A DNA stretch of 64,000 bases from Sodaliphilus pleomorphus (GCF_009676955.1 NZ_CP045696.1:558001-622000); one strand, 5' to 3'; counted from the stretch's first letter, positions 52,366-61,840 are shown. Notes: generated from the letters alone by a model not told the origin. Numbers and translations: made by a program.

Positions 52366-53235
52366 ATGAGTTTAAATATCATTGTGCTGGCTAAGCAAGT
52401 GCCCGACACTCGCAACGTTGGCAAAGATGCAATGAAGGCCGACGGCACGATCAATCGCGCCGCGCTGCCTGCTATCTTCAACCCCGAAGATTTAAACGCC
52501 CTGGAGCAAGCATTGCGCTTGAAAGACCAGTTTCCGGGAACCAAAGTAGGCGTGCTCACGATGGGCCCGCCACGTGCTGGCGAGATCATACGCCAGGGCC
52601 TGTATCGCGGAGCCGACACAGGCTGGCTGCTCACCGACCGTCTCTTTGCCGGGGCCGACACGCTGGCCACAAGCTACGCGCTGGCCACAGCCATCAAGAA
52701 CATAGGCAAGGTCGACATCGTGATAGGCGGCCGCCAGGCTATCGACGGCGACACGGCCCAGGTGGGCCCGCAAGTGGCACAGAAGCTGGGGCTGAACCAA
52801 GTGACCTATGCCGAGGAGATTGTGAAGATCGACGGCGGCGTGGCCACGATACGCCGTCACATCGACGGCGGCGTGGAGACTGTAGAAGCCCCGTTGCCAG
52901 TGGTGATCACCGTCAACGGCAGCGCAGCACCCTGCCGCCCTTGCAACGCCAAGCTGGTGATGAAATACAAGCGTGCTACCTGCCCCATGGAGCGCACCGG
53001 CAAGGAGCCCTGGAGCAAGCTCTATGAAGAGCGCGACTACCTGACCCTGAACCAGTGGAGCGTGGCCGACGTGAAGGGCGACGCAACCCAGTGCGGCCTG
53101 AGTGGCTCGCCCACCAAGGTGAAACAGGTGCAAAACATCGTGTTCCAAGCCAAGGAGAACAAGACCCTGACTGGCAGCGACGAGGACGTGAACAGCCTCG
53201 TCAAGGAGCTGCTGGCAGAAAAGATAATAGGTTAA
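52366..53235 (+). CDS. etfB: Electron transfer flavoprotein, beta subunit
   Basis: A 289-aa subunit starting MSLNIIVLAKQVPDTRNVGK; the open frame extends back to 52288 but without coding character. AMP/FAD-side motifs GMPP-like GPPRAGEI, DIVIGGRQAIDGDTAQVGP and the closing SGSPTKVKQVQNI are those of EtfB. With EtfA it forms the FAD dimer that takes electrons from acyl-CoA dehydrogenase. The Etf-ACAD set with a CPxxxR-type region (CPMERTGKEPWSKLYEERDY) is found in gut Bacteroidales. First of three genes; 21 bases to etfA. Confidence 0.95.
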   Translation: MSLNIIVLAKQVPDTRNVGKDAMKADGTINRAALPAIFNPEDLNALEQALRLKDQFPGTKVGVLTMGPPRAGEIIRQGLYRGADTGWLLTDRLFAGADTLATSYALATAIKNIGKVDIVIGGRQAIDGDTAQVGPQVAQKLGLNQVTYAEEIVKIDGGVATIRRHIDGGVETVEAPLPVVITVNGSAAPCRPCNAKLVMKYKRATCPMERTGKEPWSKLYEERDYLTLNQWSVADVKGDATQCGLSGSPTKVKQVQNIVFQAKENKTLTGSDEDVNSLVKELLAEKIIG

Positions 53236-53256
53236 TAGTAGTAGTAGACACTGGAA

Positions 53257-54279
53257 ATGAATAACGTATTTGTATATTGCGAGATTGAAGGCACTACTGT
53301 TGCCGAGGTATCTCAAGAATTGCTCACCAAAGGGCGCAAGCTCGCCAGCGAGCTGGGCGTCGACCTCGAGGCCGTGGTGGCCGGCACAGGCATCAAGGGC
53401 CAAGTAGAGGACCAGATTCTGCCCTATGGGGTCGACAAGTTGTGGGTCTTTGACGCCGAGGGGCTGTTTCCCTACACATCGGCGCCTCACACCGACATCC
53501 TGGTGAACCTGTTCAAGGCCGAGAAGCCACAAATCGCCTTGATGGGTGCCACCGTGATAGGCCGCGACCTGGGACCGCGCGTGTCGTCGTCGCTCACCAG
53601 CGGCCTCACTGCCGACTGCACTCAACTCGAGATAGGCGACTATGACGACGTGAAGACAGGCAAGCACTACGAGCACCTGCTCTACCAGATAAGGCCCGCC
53701 TTTGGCGGCAACATCGTGGCCACCATCGTCAACCCCGACCATCGGCCGCAGATGGCCACCGTGCGCTCGGGCGTGATGCAGAAAGCCCTGTACAAGGGCC
53801 AGGCCAAGGGCCAGGTGGAGTATCCCGATGTGGCCAAGTATGTGCCCGAGACCGACTATGTGGTGAAGGTGATCGACCGCCATGTGGAGGCCTCCAAAAA
53901 CAACCTCAAGGGCGCCTCGATAGTGGTGGCCGGCGGCTACGGCATGGGCAGCAAGGAGGGCTTCGACATGCTCTTCCAGCTGGCCAAGGAGCTGCACGCC
54001 GAGGTGGGTGCCAGCCGCGCCGCCGTCGATGCCGGCTGGGTCGACCACGACCGGCAGGTGGGCCAGACAGGCGTGACCGTACACCCCAAGGTGTACATCG
54101 CTTGCGGCATCTCGGGCCAGATACAGCACATTGCAGGCATGCAAGACGCCGGTATCATCATCTCGGTCAACAGCGACCCCGACGCCCCCATCAACAAGAT
54201 TGCCGACTATGTGATAAACGGCACCGTCGAGGAAGTGGTGCCCAAGCTCATAAAGTATTACAAGCAAAACAGTAAGTAA
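53257..54279 (+). CDS. etfA: Electron transfer flavoprotein, alpha subunit
   Basis: A 340-aa subunit with the FAD-binding C-terminal domain clearly visible: GASRAAVDAGW, then QVGQTGVTVHPKVYIACGISGQIQH and SVNSDPDAPINKIADY. The N-terminal domain pairs with EtfB. No ferredoxin domain is fused. It passes electrons from acyl-CoA dehydrogenase on toward a quinone or other acceptor; bifurcation cannot be decided from sequence alone. 43 bases to the dehydrogenase gene. Confidence 0.95.
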   Translation: MNNVFVYCEIEGTTVAEVSQELLTKGRKLASELGVDLEAVVAGTGIKGQVEDQILPYGVDKLWVFDAEGLFPYTSAPHTDILVNLFKAEKPQIALMGATVIGRDLGPRVSSSLTSGLTADCTQLEIGDYDDVKTGKHYEHLLYQIRPAFGGNIVATIVNPDHRPQMATVRSGVMQKALYKGQAKGQVEYPDVAKYVPETDYVVKVIDRHVEASKNNLKGASIVVAGGYGMGSKEGFDMLFQLAKELHAEVGASRAAVDAGWVDHDRQVGQTGVTVHPKVYIACGISGQIQHIAGMQDAGIIISVNSDPDAPINKIADYVINGTVEEVVPKLIKYYKQNSK

Positions 54280-54322
54280 TCCCAATCTCGTGACCAAGTG
54301 TCACGACCAAAAGCAGACAACA

Positions 54323-56059
54323 ATGGCAAATTATTATAGTGATCACCCTGAAATCGAGTTCCACCTCAACCATCCGCTCATGAAGCGCATAGTGGAGCTC
54401 AAGGAGAAAAATTATGTCGACGCCCAGACCTACGCCGATGCGCCCGTCGACTACGACGACGCCATCGAAAACTACAAGCGCACGCTCGACATTGCCGGCG
54501 ACATTGCCGCCAACATCATCGAGCCCAACAGCGAGGCAGTCGACCTTGAAGGCCCGCACTTGGAAAACGGGCGCATGAAATATGCCAGCAAGACCTATGA
54601 GAACCTCGACGCCACCCGCAAGGCTGGCTTGTGGGGCATCTCGATGCCCCGCCGCTACGGGGGCCTGAACATCCCCAACATCGTGTTCTCGATGCTGAGC
54701 GAGGTGGTGAGTGCCGCCGACGCCGGCTTCCAGAACGTGTGGAGCCTGCAATCGTGCATCGACACCCTCTACGAGTTTGGCAGCGAGGAGCAGCGGGCCA
54801 AGTACATACCGCGCGTGTGCGCCGGCGAGACCATGAGCATGGACCTCACCGAGCCCGACGCCGGCAGCGACCTGCAGCGTGTGATGCTCAAGGCCACGCA
54901 AGACAGCGACGGCACATGGCGCCTGAATGGCGTGAAGCGCTTCATCACCAACGGCGACAGCGACATCCACCTGGTGCTTGCCCGCAGCGAGGCCGGCACC
55001 CACGACGGCCGCGGCCTGTCGATGTTTATCTACGACAAGCACAACGGCGGCGTCACAGTGCGCCACATCGAGAACAAGCTGGGCATTCACGGCTCGCCCA
55101 CATGCGAGCTGGTGTTTAAGAATGCCAAAGCCGAGCTGTGCGGCAGCACCCGCTTGGGCCTCATCAAGTATGTGATGGCCCTGATGAACGGCGCCCGTCT
55201 GGGCATTGCCGCCCAAAGCGTGGGTGTGGAGCAGGAAGCCTACAACGAGGCACTGGCCTATGCCAAGGAACGTGCCCAGTTTGGCAAAAAAATCATCACA
55301 TTCCCGGCCGTGTACGACATGCTGAGCCGCATGAAAGCCAAGCTCGACGCCGGCCGCTCGATGCTGTACCAGACGGCCCGCTACGTCGACCTCTACAAGG
55401 CCCTCGAGGACATATCGCGCGACCGCAAGCTCGAGCCCGCCGAGCGTCAGGAGATGAAGCGCTACCAGCGCCTGGCCGATGCCTTCACGCCACTGGCCAA
55501 GGGCATGAACAGCGAGTATGCCAGCCAGAATGCCTACGACGCCATCTCGATACACGGCGGCAGTGGCTTCATCATGGAGTACAAGTGCCAACGCCTGTAC
55601 CGCGACGCCCGCATCTTCTCTATCTATGAGGGCACGACCCAGCTGCAGGTGGTGGCCGCCATACGCTATGTGACCAACGGCACCTACCTGGCTATCATGC
55701 AAGAAATGCTCGAGCAGGCACAGCCCAGCGACGAGATGAAGCCCCTCATGGCCCGCATCGAGGGCCTGGTGAAGCTCTACAGCGATGCTGTCGACACGGT
55801 GAAGCAGGCCGGCAACAACGAGCTGCACGACTTCCTGGCACGCCGCCTCTATGACATGACGGCCGACATCATCATGTCGCTGCTCATCGTGGACGATGCC
55901 AGCCGTTGCAGCGAGCTCTTTGCCAAGAGCGCCAACGTGTATGTGCGCATGGCCGAGGAGGAGTGCGTGGGACACCACTGCTACATCAAGCACTTCGACG
56001 CCAGCGACCTGGCCAACTTCCGCGCCCAGGACGACAACAGCGGCGAGGCCCAAGCCTGA
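54323..56059 (+). CDS. Acyl-CoA dehydrogenase
   Basis: A 578-aa flavoenzyme, longer than the classic 380-aa type because of a C-terminal extension (about 460-578) like the acyl-CoA dehydrogenase C-terminal domain family. MSMDLTEPDAGSDL is the FAD/substrate loop; RDARIFSIYEGTTQLQ carries the Glu of the active site. It oxidises an acyl-CoA to the enoyl-CoA and reduces the adjacent Etf. ATG 54323 (MANYYSDHPEIEF) is preferred over an upstream alternative start at 54290. The operon etfB-etfA-ACAD suggests beta-oxidation or, more likely in a gut anaerobe, reductive butyryl/propionyl-type use. Confidence 0.93.
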   Translation: MANYYSDHPEIEFHLNHPLMKRIVELKEKNYVDAQTYADAPVDYDDAIENYKRTLDIAGDIAANIIEPNSEAVDLEGPHLENGRMKYASKTYENLDATRKAGLWGISMPRRYGGLNIPNIVFSMLSEVVSAADAGFQNVWSLQSCIDTLYEFGSEEQRAKYIPRVCAGETMSMDLTEPDAGSDLQRVMLKATQDSDGTWRLNGVKRFITNGDSDIHLVLARSEAGTHDGRGLSMFIYDKHNGGVTVRHIENKLGIHGSPTCELVFKNAKAELCGSTRLGLIKYVMALMNGARLGIAAQSVGVEQEAYNEALAYAKERAQFGKKIITFPAVYDMLSRMKAKLDAGRSMLYQTARYVDLYKALEDISRDRKLEPAERQEMKRYQRLADAFTPLAKGMNSEYASQNAYDAISIHGGSGFIMEYKCQRLYRDARIFSIYEGTTQLQVVAAIRYVTNGTYLAIMQEMLEQAQPSDEMKPLMARIEGLVKLYSDAVDTVKQAGNNELHDFLARRLYDMTADIIMSLLIVDDASRCSELFAKSANVYVRMAEEECVGHHCYIKHFDASDLANFRAQDDNSGEAQA

Positions 56060-56096
56060 AGGCTGCAATCGCCACACACACCGCAACCATAGTGAG

Positions 56097-56140
56097 AGGC
56101 GGCACCTGCATGCACACTTGCAGGCGCCGCCTTCTCTTGT
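56097..56140 (+). terminator. Terminator-like hairpin after the etf operon
   Basis: AGGCGGCACCTGCA pairs with TGCAGGCGCCGCCT (one A/C mismatch) around an 8-nt loop; followed by TCTCTTGTG, a weak T run. Confidence 0.65.
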
Positions 56141-56235
56141 GTGGTCACACCTCCCCGCGGCGGGAGCCAAATATATTTCTTCTACACAAAGGCCGATTAG
56201 CAGGCAATGTGACCGGGAATGTAAAAATTTTTGGC

Positions 56236-56243
56236 TATCTTTG
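56236..56243 (+). promoter_or_regulatory. -7 box of the deoxynucleoside kinase pair
   Basis: TATCTTTG, 28 bases before ATG 56271. Confidence 0.55.
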
Positions 56244-56270
56244 TTGCACCAATACACCCAACGAGATACA

Positions 56271-56906
56271 ATGCACATCGTAATTGCAGGCAACATAGGC
56301 AGCGGCAAGACGACGCTCACCAAGATGCTGGCGCACCATTATGGCTGGGAGCCGCGTTTTGAGCAGGTAGAGTACAACCCCTACCTGGAGGATTACTACC
56401 GCGACTTGAAGCGGTGGTCGTTCAACATGGAGGTATTCTTCCTGAAAGAGCGTTTCCGCGACCTGCTGCTCATCAACCAGTCGAGCAAGACGATCATTCA
56501 AGACCGCAGCATCTATGAGGGCGTGTATGTGTTCACAGCCTGCAACCACGCCATGGGCAACCTCTCGCAGCGAGACTTTGAGACCTATATGGAGCTCTTC
56601 GACGACATGATGAGCGTGGTGCGCCTGCCCGACTTAATGATCTACCTGCGGGCCTCGGTGACGCACCTGGTGGAGAACATCGAGAGGCGCGCCCGCAGCT
56701 ATGAGCAGAAGATGCCGCTCGACTACTTGACCAACCTGAACGAGCGCTACGAGGACTTTGTCTTCAACAAGTACACGGGGCGCAAGATGGTGGTGGAAGT
56801 CGACAATATCGACTTCAAGCACAATGCCAGAGACATGGCAGCCATCATCAACCGCATCGACGGTCAGCTGTTCGGGCTCTTCAGCGGCAGGCCCGACAAC
56901 CCGTAG
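56271..56906 (+). CDS. Deoxynucleoside kinase (first of a tandem pair)
   Basis: A 211-aa kinase: P-loop GNIGSGKTT (residues 7-15), Glu/Asp substrate side in YNPYLEDYY, and the catalytic DRS in IIQDRSIYEG. This is the deoxyadenosine/deoxyguanosine kinase type that phosphorylates salvaged deoxynucleosides with ATP. It stands 58 bases before a second copy. In some bacteria such paired kinases form a heterodimer (dAK/dGK); the pairing here fits that but is not proven. ATG 56271 follows the -7 box closely. Confidence 0.9.
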   Translation: MHIVIAGNIGSGKTTLTKMLAHHYGWEPRFEQVEYNPYLEDYYRDLKRWSFNMEVFFLKERFRDLLLINQSSKTIIQDRSIYEGVYVFTACNHAMGNLSQRDFETYMELFDDMMSVVRLPDLMIYLRASVTHLVENIERRARSYEQKMPLDYLTNLNERYEDFVFNKYTGRKMVVEVDNIDFKHNARDMAAIINRIDGQLFGLFSGRPDNP

Positions 56907-56964
56907 CCCCCCGATAGTCAACACAACATCAAAACAAAAACTTAACCACACACATATTACAACG

Positions 56965-57585
56965 ATGCATATAGCAATTGCAGGAAACATAGGCAGCGGC
57001 AAGACGACGCTCACCAAGATGCTGGCCAAGCGCTACGGCTGGACGCCGCAATATGAGCCAGTCGACAACAACCCCTATCTTGAGGACTACTACCAGGACA
57101 TGGCCCGCTGGTCGTTTAACTTGCAGATTTATTTCTTGAACAAGCGTTTTCGCGACGTGGTGGAGATATCGCGCAGCAAGGAGACGGTGATTCAAGACCG
57201 CACCATCTTTGAAGACGCGCGCATCTTTGCCCCCAACCTGCACGACATGGGGCTCATGAGCGACCGCGACTTCGACAACTACAGCGACCTGTTCGACCTG
57301 ATGATGTCGCTGGTGAAGCTGCCCGACTTGATGGTGTACATACGCTCGTCGGTGCCCAACCTGGTGAGTCACATCCAGAAGCGCGGGCGCGACTATGAGC
57401 AGACGATGCGTCTCGACTACCTCAAGGGGCTCAACCAGCGCTACGAGGACTGGATAGCGACCTACACGGGCAACCTGGTGATTGTAGACGGCGACAAGGT
57501 GAAATTTGAGGAAAGCGCCGAGGACTTCCGCAAGGTGACCGACATGATCGACAGCCGCCTTTTCAGCCTCTTCCCCGAGGTGTAG
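56965..57585 (+). CDS. Deoxynucleoside kinase (second of a tandem pair)
   Basis: A 206-aa paralogue of the previous gene, with the same P-loop GNIGSGKTT and QDRTIFEDA in place of QDRSIYEGV. The middle region (NLHDMGLMSDRDFDNYSDLFD) and the lid (RGRDYEQTMRLDYL) are conserved. Differences near the DR[ST] motif suggest different base preference from copy 1. Followed by a strong terminator. Confidence 0.9.
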   Translation: MHIAIAGNIGSGKTTLTKMLAKRYGWTPQYEPVDNNPYLEDYYQDMARWSFNLQIYFLNKRFRDVVEISRSKETVIQDRTIFEDARIFAPNLHDMGLMSDRDFDNYSDLFDLMMSLVKLPDLMVYIRSSVPNLVSHIQKRGRDYEQTMRLDYLKGLNQRYEDWIATYTGNLVIVDGDKVKFEESAEDFRKVTDMIDSRLFSLFPEV

Positions 57586-57640
57586 TGTCGGGGCGGCACC
57601 CTGCCCTCGCCCAGGCATGAGAAGAAAACATACAACCAAC

Positions 57641-57690
57641 AGGGGCGGCAGTGTGCTCAATGCAAGCACGCTGCCGCCCCCTCGCTTTTC
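57641..57690. terminator. Strong terminator between convergent genes
   Basis: AGGGGCGGCAGTGTGCT (57641-57657) pairs with AGCACGCTGCCGCCCCCT (57665-57682) with one G-U pair around a short loop. CGCTTTT follows on the plus strand. It may also serve the minus-strand COG0523 gene. Confidence 0.8.
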
Positions 57691-57736
57691 ATTCACGTGT
57701 TTCAAGCTCAAGAGGCCCACACACGACACGGGCTGC

Positions 57737-58939
57737 TCAGGGCTCGAAGGTGTACTCCAGGCACTTGTCGAGCTCGCGGGCTATGGCCTCGCGGTCGAGG
57801 TGCTGGCCTATGAACACGATTTTCTCCATACGGTCGCCATAGGTGTCGTCCCAGTCGCGCCTGAGCTGCGGGTCGCGTGCCATCATGTCGCGCAGCTCGG
57901 CCTCGGGGGCGGTGGCGCACCACAGGCCGGCGTCTTTTATGGTCTTCTGCCTGCCGGCCTGCTCAAAGAGCAGACACTTGTCGGGGTCGTCGCTGAAGTA
58001 GCACATGCCCTTGGCACGTATCACGCCACGGGGCCAGCGATTGGCCACGAAGTCGTCAAACTTGGCAAGGTTGAAGGCCGGACGGCGGTAATACACATAG
58101 GTGCCTATGCCATACTCCTCGACCTCGCCGCCCTCGTGGTCATGGTCGTGATGGTGATGGTGCTCGCCGTCGTGCTCATGGCTGTCGTGGTCGTTGTGGG
58201 GCGCACCGTCGATCATGTTGCTTATCCAGGCTGCCGAGGTGGCCACCTTGTCGAAGTTGAACATGCGGGTGTTGATGATCTTGTCGAGATCGACGTCGCC
58301 GTAGTCGCAGGCAATGATTTGGGCTGCGGGCTGAATGGCGTGCACAATCTGCTTGATGCGCTCGAGCTCGGCAGGCTCGACCATCGAGGCCTTGTTGAGC
58401 AGCACAATGTTGCAGAACTCGAGTTGCTGGATCACGAGGTTCTCGATGTCGTCGTCGGCAATGTCGCTGCGCATGAGTGCCTGGCCGGCACCAAACTCGT
58501 CTTTCATGCGCAAGGCGTCGACCACGGTGCATATACAGTCGAGACGCGCAATGCCGTTGAGCGTCATCTTGGGCCCCACCAGACGCGGGATGGAGCAGAT
58601 GGTCTGGGCAATGGGAGCCGGCTCGCAGATGCCGCTGGCCTCGATCACGATATAGTCGAAGCGCTTGAGATTCACGATGTCTTGCAATTGCTGCACGAGA
58701 TCCATCTTGAGGGTGCAGCATATGCAGCCATTCTGCAATGCCACGAGGCTGTCGTCGTTTTTACCCACAACGCCGCCCTTCTCGATGAGCGAGGCGTCGA
58801 TGTTGACCTCGCCAATGTCGTTGACGATGACGGCAAATTTTATTCCCTTCTTGTTGCTCAAGATGCGGTTGACAAGGGTGGTCTTGCCGCTGCCAAGATA
58901 GCCGGTGAGCAAGAGCACCGGAATGTGCTTGATATCCAT
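57737..58939 (-). CDS. COG0523 G3E-family GTPase metallochaperone
   Basis: A 400-aa GTPase. Walker A GYLGSGKT (residues 13-20), the metal-binding CxCC motif at Cys72, Cys74 and Cys75 (GCICC), and a His/Asp-rich loop near residue 250 (HNDHDSHEHDGEHHHHHDHD) mark the CobW/ZNG1/YeiR-like family that delivers zinc or another divalent metal to client enzymes. The C-terminal CobW_C domain (about 275-400) is complete. No cobalamin genes are nearby, so a zinc role is more likely than cobalt, though metH in the window uses cobalamin. The -7 box TATCTTTG is at 58990-58997 (minus). Confidence 0.9.
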   Translation of the reverse strand: MDIKHIPVLLLTGYLGSGKTTLVNRILSNKKGIKFAVIVNDIGEVNIDASLIEKGGVVGKNDDSLVALQNGCICCTLKMDLVQQLQDIVNLKRFDYIVIEASGICEPAPIAQTICSIPRLVGPKMTLNGIARLDCICTVVDALRMKDEFGAGQALMRSDIADDDIENLVIQQLEFCNIVLLNKASMVEPAELERIKQIVHAIQPAAQIIACDYGDVDLDKIINTRMFNFDKVATSAAWISNMIDGAPHNDHDSHEHDGEHHHHHDHDHEGGEVEEYGIGTYVYYRRPAFNLAKFDDFVANRWPRGVIRAKGMCYFSDDPDKCLLFEQAGRQKTIKDAGLWCATAPEAELRDMMARDPQLRRDWDDTYGDRMEKIVFIGQHLDREAIARELDKCLEYTFEP

Positions 58940-59273
58940 TGTTGTGATTTCCTCCTTCTTTTATATATAAATGTCGATAATTGCAGGCGCAAAGATATTG
59001 AATAAATCGTATTATAGCAAAAACCGTGCCCAAAGCAAGGTCTGCCGCTATGGCACAGCAATGCAGAGCGATGCAAAGCCAGGGGGCACTGTTAAAAAGT
59101 AAAAACTTTGATTTTAATTGACTGATAATAGCTCACAATTGGGTAAAATTTAATAATTTTGTAGTCTGATTTGCAAGGCTAAGTCTAAAGAGCTTCACAA
59201 GTTGATGAACTTCAAGCAGAAACAATCGTTTCCATGGGCATTGGCCATGCACAGGTGTTATGTAACAAGGAAT
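58940..59273. other. Divergent intergenic region, COG0523 gene and purH
   Basis: Minus-strand -7 box TATCTTTG (CAAAGATA, 58990-58997) for the GTPase; plus-strand -7 box TAATTTTG (59155-59162) for purH, giving a leader of about 105 nt. No Zur-like palindrome or riboswitch recognised. Confidence 0.5.
59155..59162 (+). promoter_or_regulatory. -7 box of the purH-mre operon
   Basis: TAATTTTG matches TAnnTTTG, about 110 bases before ATG 59274; no well spaced -33 seen. Confidence 0.5.
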
Positions 59274-60803
59274 ATGGCTGAAACAAAAAAAATAAAAACC
59301 GCCCTCATCTCGGTCTTTCACAAAGACGGGCTTGAGGACATTCTCAAAGTACTCAACACCAGCGGGGTGAAATTTCTCTCGACTGGGGGCACCCAGCAGT
59401 TTATAAAGCAGGCAGGCTATGCCTGCGAGGCAGTTGAGGATCTCACAGGCTACCCGTCGATACTGGGTGGCCGAGTGAAAACGTTGCACCCCAAGGTGTT
59501 TGGGGGCATCCTGGGCCGTCGCGACAACACAGGCGACAAGGAGCAGATGGAAAAATACGAGATTCCTGAAATCGACCTTGTGATCGTCGACCTCTACCCC
59601 TTTGAGGACACAGTGGCCAGCGGTGCGAGCCAGCAGGAAATCATCGAGAAGATAGACATAGGCGGCATTTCGCTCATACGCGCGGCTGCCAAGAACTTCA
59701 ACGACGTGGCCATCGTGGCCTCGCGGGCACAATACGGCCCACTGTTGAAGATGCTCGAGAGCAACGGCGGCCAGGCCGTGACCACCCTTGAGCAACGCCA
59801 GTGGCTGGCACGAGAGGCCTTTGCCGTGTCGAGTGCCTACGACAGTCACATCTTCAACTACTTCGACCAGGGCAGCATGAGCGCCCTGCGCCTGGCCTTG
59901 AACGGGAGCAAGGAGCTGCGCTACGGCGAGAACCCGCACCAGCAAGGCCGCTACTTCGGCAACTTCGACGCAATGTTCACGCAGCTGCACGGCAAGGAGA
60001 TATCCTACAACAACATCCTCGACATCGATGCAGCAGTCAACCTGATAAAGGACTTCGACGAGACCACCTTTGTGATCATGAAGCACAACAACGCCTGCGG
60101 CTGCGCCTCGCGGCCCAAGCTGGTCGACGCCTTCAAGTGCGCCCTGGCCGGCGACCCGGTGAGCGCCTATGGCGGCGTGCACGTGGCCAACGCCGTGATC
60201 GACGCCGAGACCGCCCAGGAGATGAACAAGATATTTATCGAGGTGTGCATTGCCCCCGGCTACACCGACGAGGCCCTGCACATCCTGGAGCAGAAGAAAA
60301 ACCGCGTGATACTGGTGATGCACGACTTTGAGCGCCCCAGGCTGCAATGCCGCACCGTGCTCAACGGCGCCCTCGTGCAGGAACGCGACACCCACGTGGA
60401 GACGCCCGCCGAGCTCAAGCAGTGCACCACAGCCGCTGTGACCAGCGAGCAGGCACAAGACCTGATATTTGCCAACAAGGTGGTGAAGCACAGCAAGAGC
60501 AACGCCATCGTGCTGGCCAAGAACAAGATGCTGCTGGCCAGCGGCATCGGGCAAACCTCGCGCGTCGATGCCCTGAAACAGGCCATCGAGAAGGCCCGCA
60601 GCTTCAAGCAAGACCTGCAAGGAGCCGTGATGGCCAGCGATGCCTTTTTCCCCTTCGGCGACTGCGTGAAGATCGCCCACGAGGCCGGCATCGAAGCCGT
60701 GATACAACCTGGCGGCTCGATACGCGACCAAGAGAGTATAGACTATTGTAACAACAACGGAGTGGCCATGGTGATGACCGGAGTGCGCCACTTCAAACAT
60801 TAA
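59274..60803 (+). CDS. purH: AICAR transformylase/IMP cyclohydrolase
   Basis: A 509-aa bifunctional enzyme for the last two steps of IMP synthesis. The N-terminal MGS-like cyclohydrolase part has FLSTGGTQQFI and GGRVKTLHPKVFGGIL; the C-terminal transformylase part has LRYGENPHQQGRYF, KHNNACGCA (catalytic Lys-His region) and FFPFGDCVKIAHEAG. ATG 59274 (MAETKKIKTALISVF) is the start; upstream in-frame codons lie in the leader. It is first in purH-mreB-mreC-mreD-mrdA, a gene order often seen in Bacteroidales. Confidence 0.96.
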   Translation: MAETKKIKTALISVFHKDGLEDILKVLNTSGVKFLSTGGTQQFIKQAGYACEAVEDLTGYPSILGGRVKTLHPKVFGGILGRRDNTGDKEQMEKYEIPEIDLVIVDLYPFEDTVASGASQQEIIEKIDIGGISLIRAAAKNFNDVAIVASRAQYGPLLKMLESNGGQAVTTLEQRQWLAREAFAVSSAYDSHIFNYFDQGSMSALRLALNGSKELRYGENPHQQGRYFGNFDAMFTQLHGKEISYNNILDIDAAVNLIKDFDETTFVIMKHNNACGCASRPKLVDAFKCALAGDPVSAYGGVHVANAVIDAETAQEMNKIFIEVCIAPGYTDEALHILEQKKNRVILVMHDFERPRLQCRTVLNGALVQERDTHVETPAELKQCTTAAVTSEQAQDLIFANKVVKHSKSNAIVLAKNKMLLASGIGQTSRVDALKQAIEKARSFKQDLQGAVMASDAFFPFGDCVKIAHEAGIEAVIQPGGSIRDQESIDYCNNNGVAMVMTGVRHFKH

Positions 60804-60820
60804 TATAGAAACGACACATT

Positions 60821-61840
60821 ATGGGATTATTCTCATTCACACAGGAGATTGCTGTCGACTTGGGAACAGCCAACACGATCATTATCCACAACGACAAGAT
60901 CGTGATCGATGAGCCATCGGTAGTGGCTATGGACACAAAAACTGGGCGCATGATTGCCGTGGGCGAGAAGGCCCGCGAAATGCGCGGCAAGGTGCACGAG
61001 GGCATCAAGACGGTGCGCCCGCTGCGCGACGGCGTGATTGCCGACTTCAACGCGGCCGAACTCATGATACGCGGCATGATCAAGAAAGTGAGTGCCAAGA
61101 ACCACTGGTTTTCACCCTCGCTGCGCATGGTGGTGTGCATACCCTCGGGCTCGACCGAGGTGGAGATACGTGCCGTGCGCGACTCGAGCGAGCATGCCGG
61201 CGGCCGCGACGTGTACATGATATATGAGCCCATGGCAGCAGCCCTGGGCATAGGCCTCGACGTGCTTGCACCCGAGGGCAACATGATTGTCGACATAGGC
61301 GGCGGCACTACCGAGATTGCCGTGATATCGCTGGGCGGCATTGTGAGCAACAAGAGCATACGCATTGCCGGCGACGACCTCACCGAGGATATACAGGAGC
61401 ACATGCGCCGTGCCCACAACCTGAAGGTGGGCGAACGCACCGCCGAGCTCATCAAGATAAATGTGGGTTCGGCCCTGACCGAGCTCGAGAACCCGCCCGA
61501 AGACTATGTGGTCGACGGCCCCAACCAGATGACAGCCCTGCCCATGAAGGTGCCCGTGTCCTACCAGGAGATATGCCACAGCATCGAGAAATCGATAAGC
61601 AAAATCGAGGCAGCCGTGCTGAGCGCCCTGGAGCAGACACCGCCCGAGCTGTATGCCGACATCGTGCGCAACGGCGTGTATCTGGCTGGCGGCGGCGCTC
61701 TGCTGCGCGGTTTGGACAAGCGCTTGACCGACAAGATAGGCATCCAGTTCCACGTGGCCGAAGACCCGTTGCACGCAGTGGCCAAGGGCACTGGCGTGGC
61801 ACTGAAAAACATCAAGCATTTCAAGTTCTTGAAGCGGTGA
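60821..61840 (+). CDS. mreB: Rod-shape determining actin homologue MreB
   Basis: A 339-aa cytosolic actin-like ATPase that forms short membrane filaments and guides lateral wall synthesis. AVDLGTANT (phosphate loop 1), MIVDIGGGTTEIAVIS (phosphate loop 2) and LAGGGALLRGLDKRL (adenosine loop) are all present. Length is typical. It starts 17 bases after purH, so it is in the same transcript; a gap of 194 bases separates it from mreC. Confidence 0.97.
   Translation: MGLFSFTQEIAVDLGTANTIIIHNDKIVIDEPSVVAMDTKTGRMIAVGEKAREMRGKVHEGIKTVRPLRDGVIADFNAAELMIRGMIKKVSAKNHWFSPSLRMVVCIPSGSTEVEIRAVRDSSEHAGGRDVYMIYEPMAAALGIGLDVLAPEGNMIVDIGGGTTEIAVISLGGIVSNKSIRIAGDDLTEDIQEHMRRAHNLKVGERTAELIKINVGSALTELENPPEDYVVDGPNQMTALPMKVPVSYQEICHSIEKSISKIEAAVLSALEQTPPELYADIVRNGVYLAGGGALLRGLDKRLTDKIGIQFHVAEDPLHAVAKGTGVALKNIKHFKFLKR

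Noticed and set aside
54248..56323. A 691-codon open frame antisense to the acyl-CoA dehydrogenase gene
   Set aside because: Shadow frame; spans a real gene, its terminator and a promoter.
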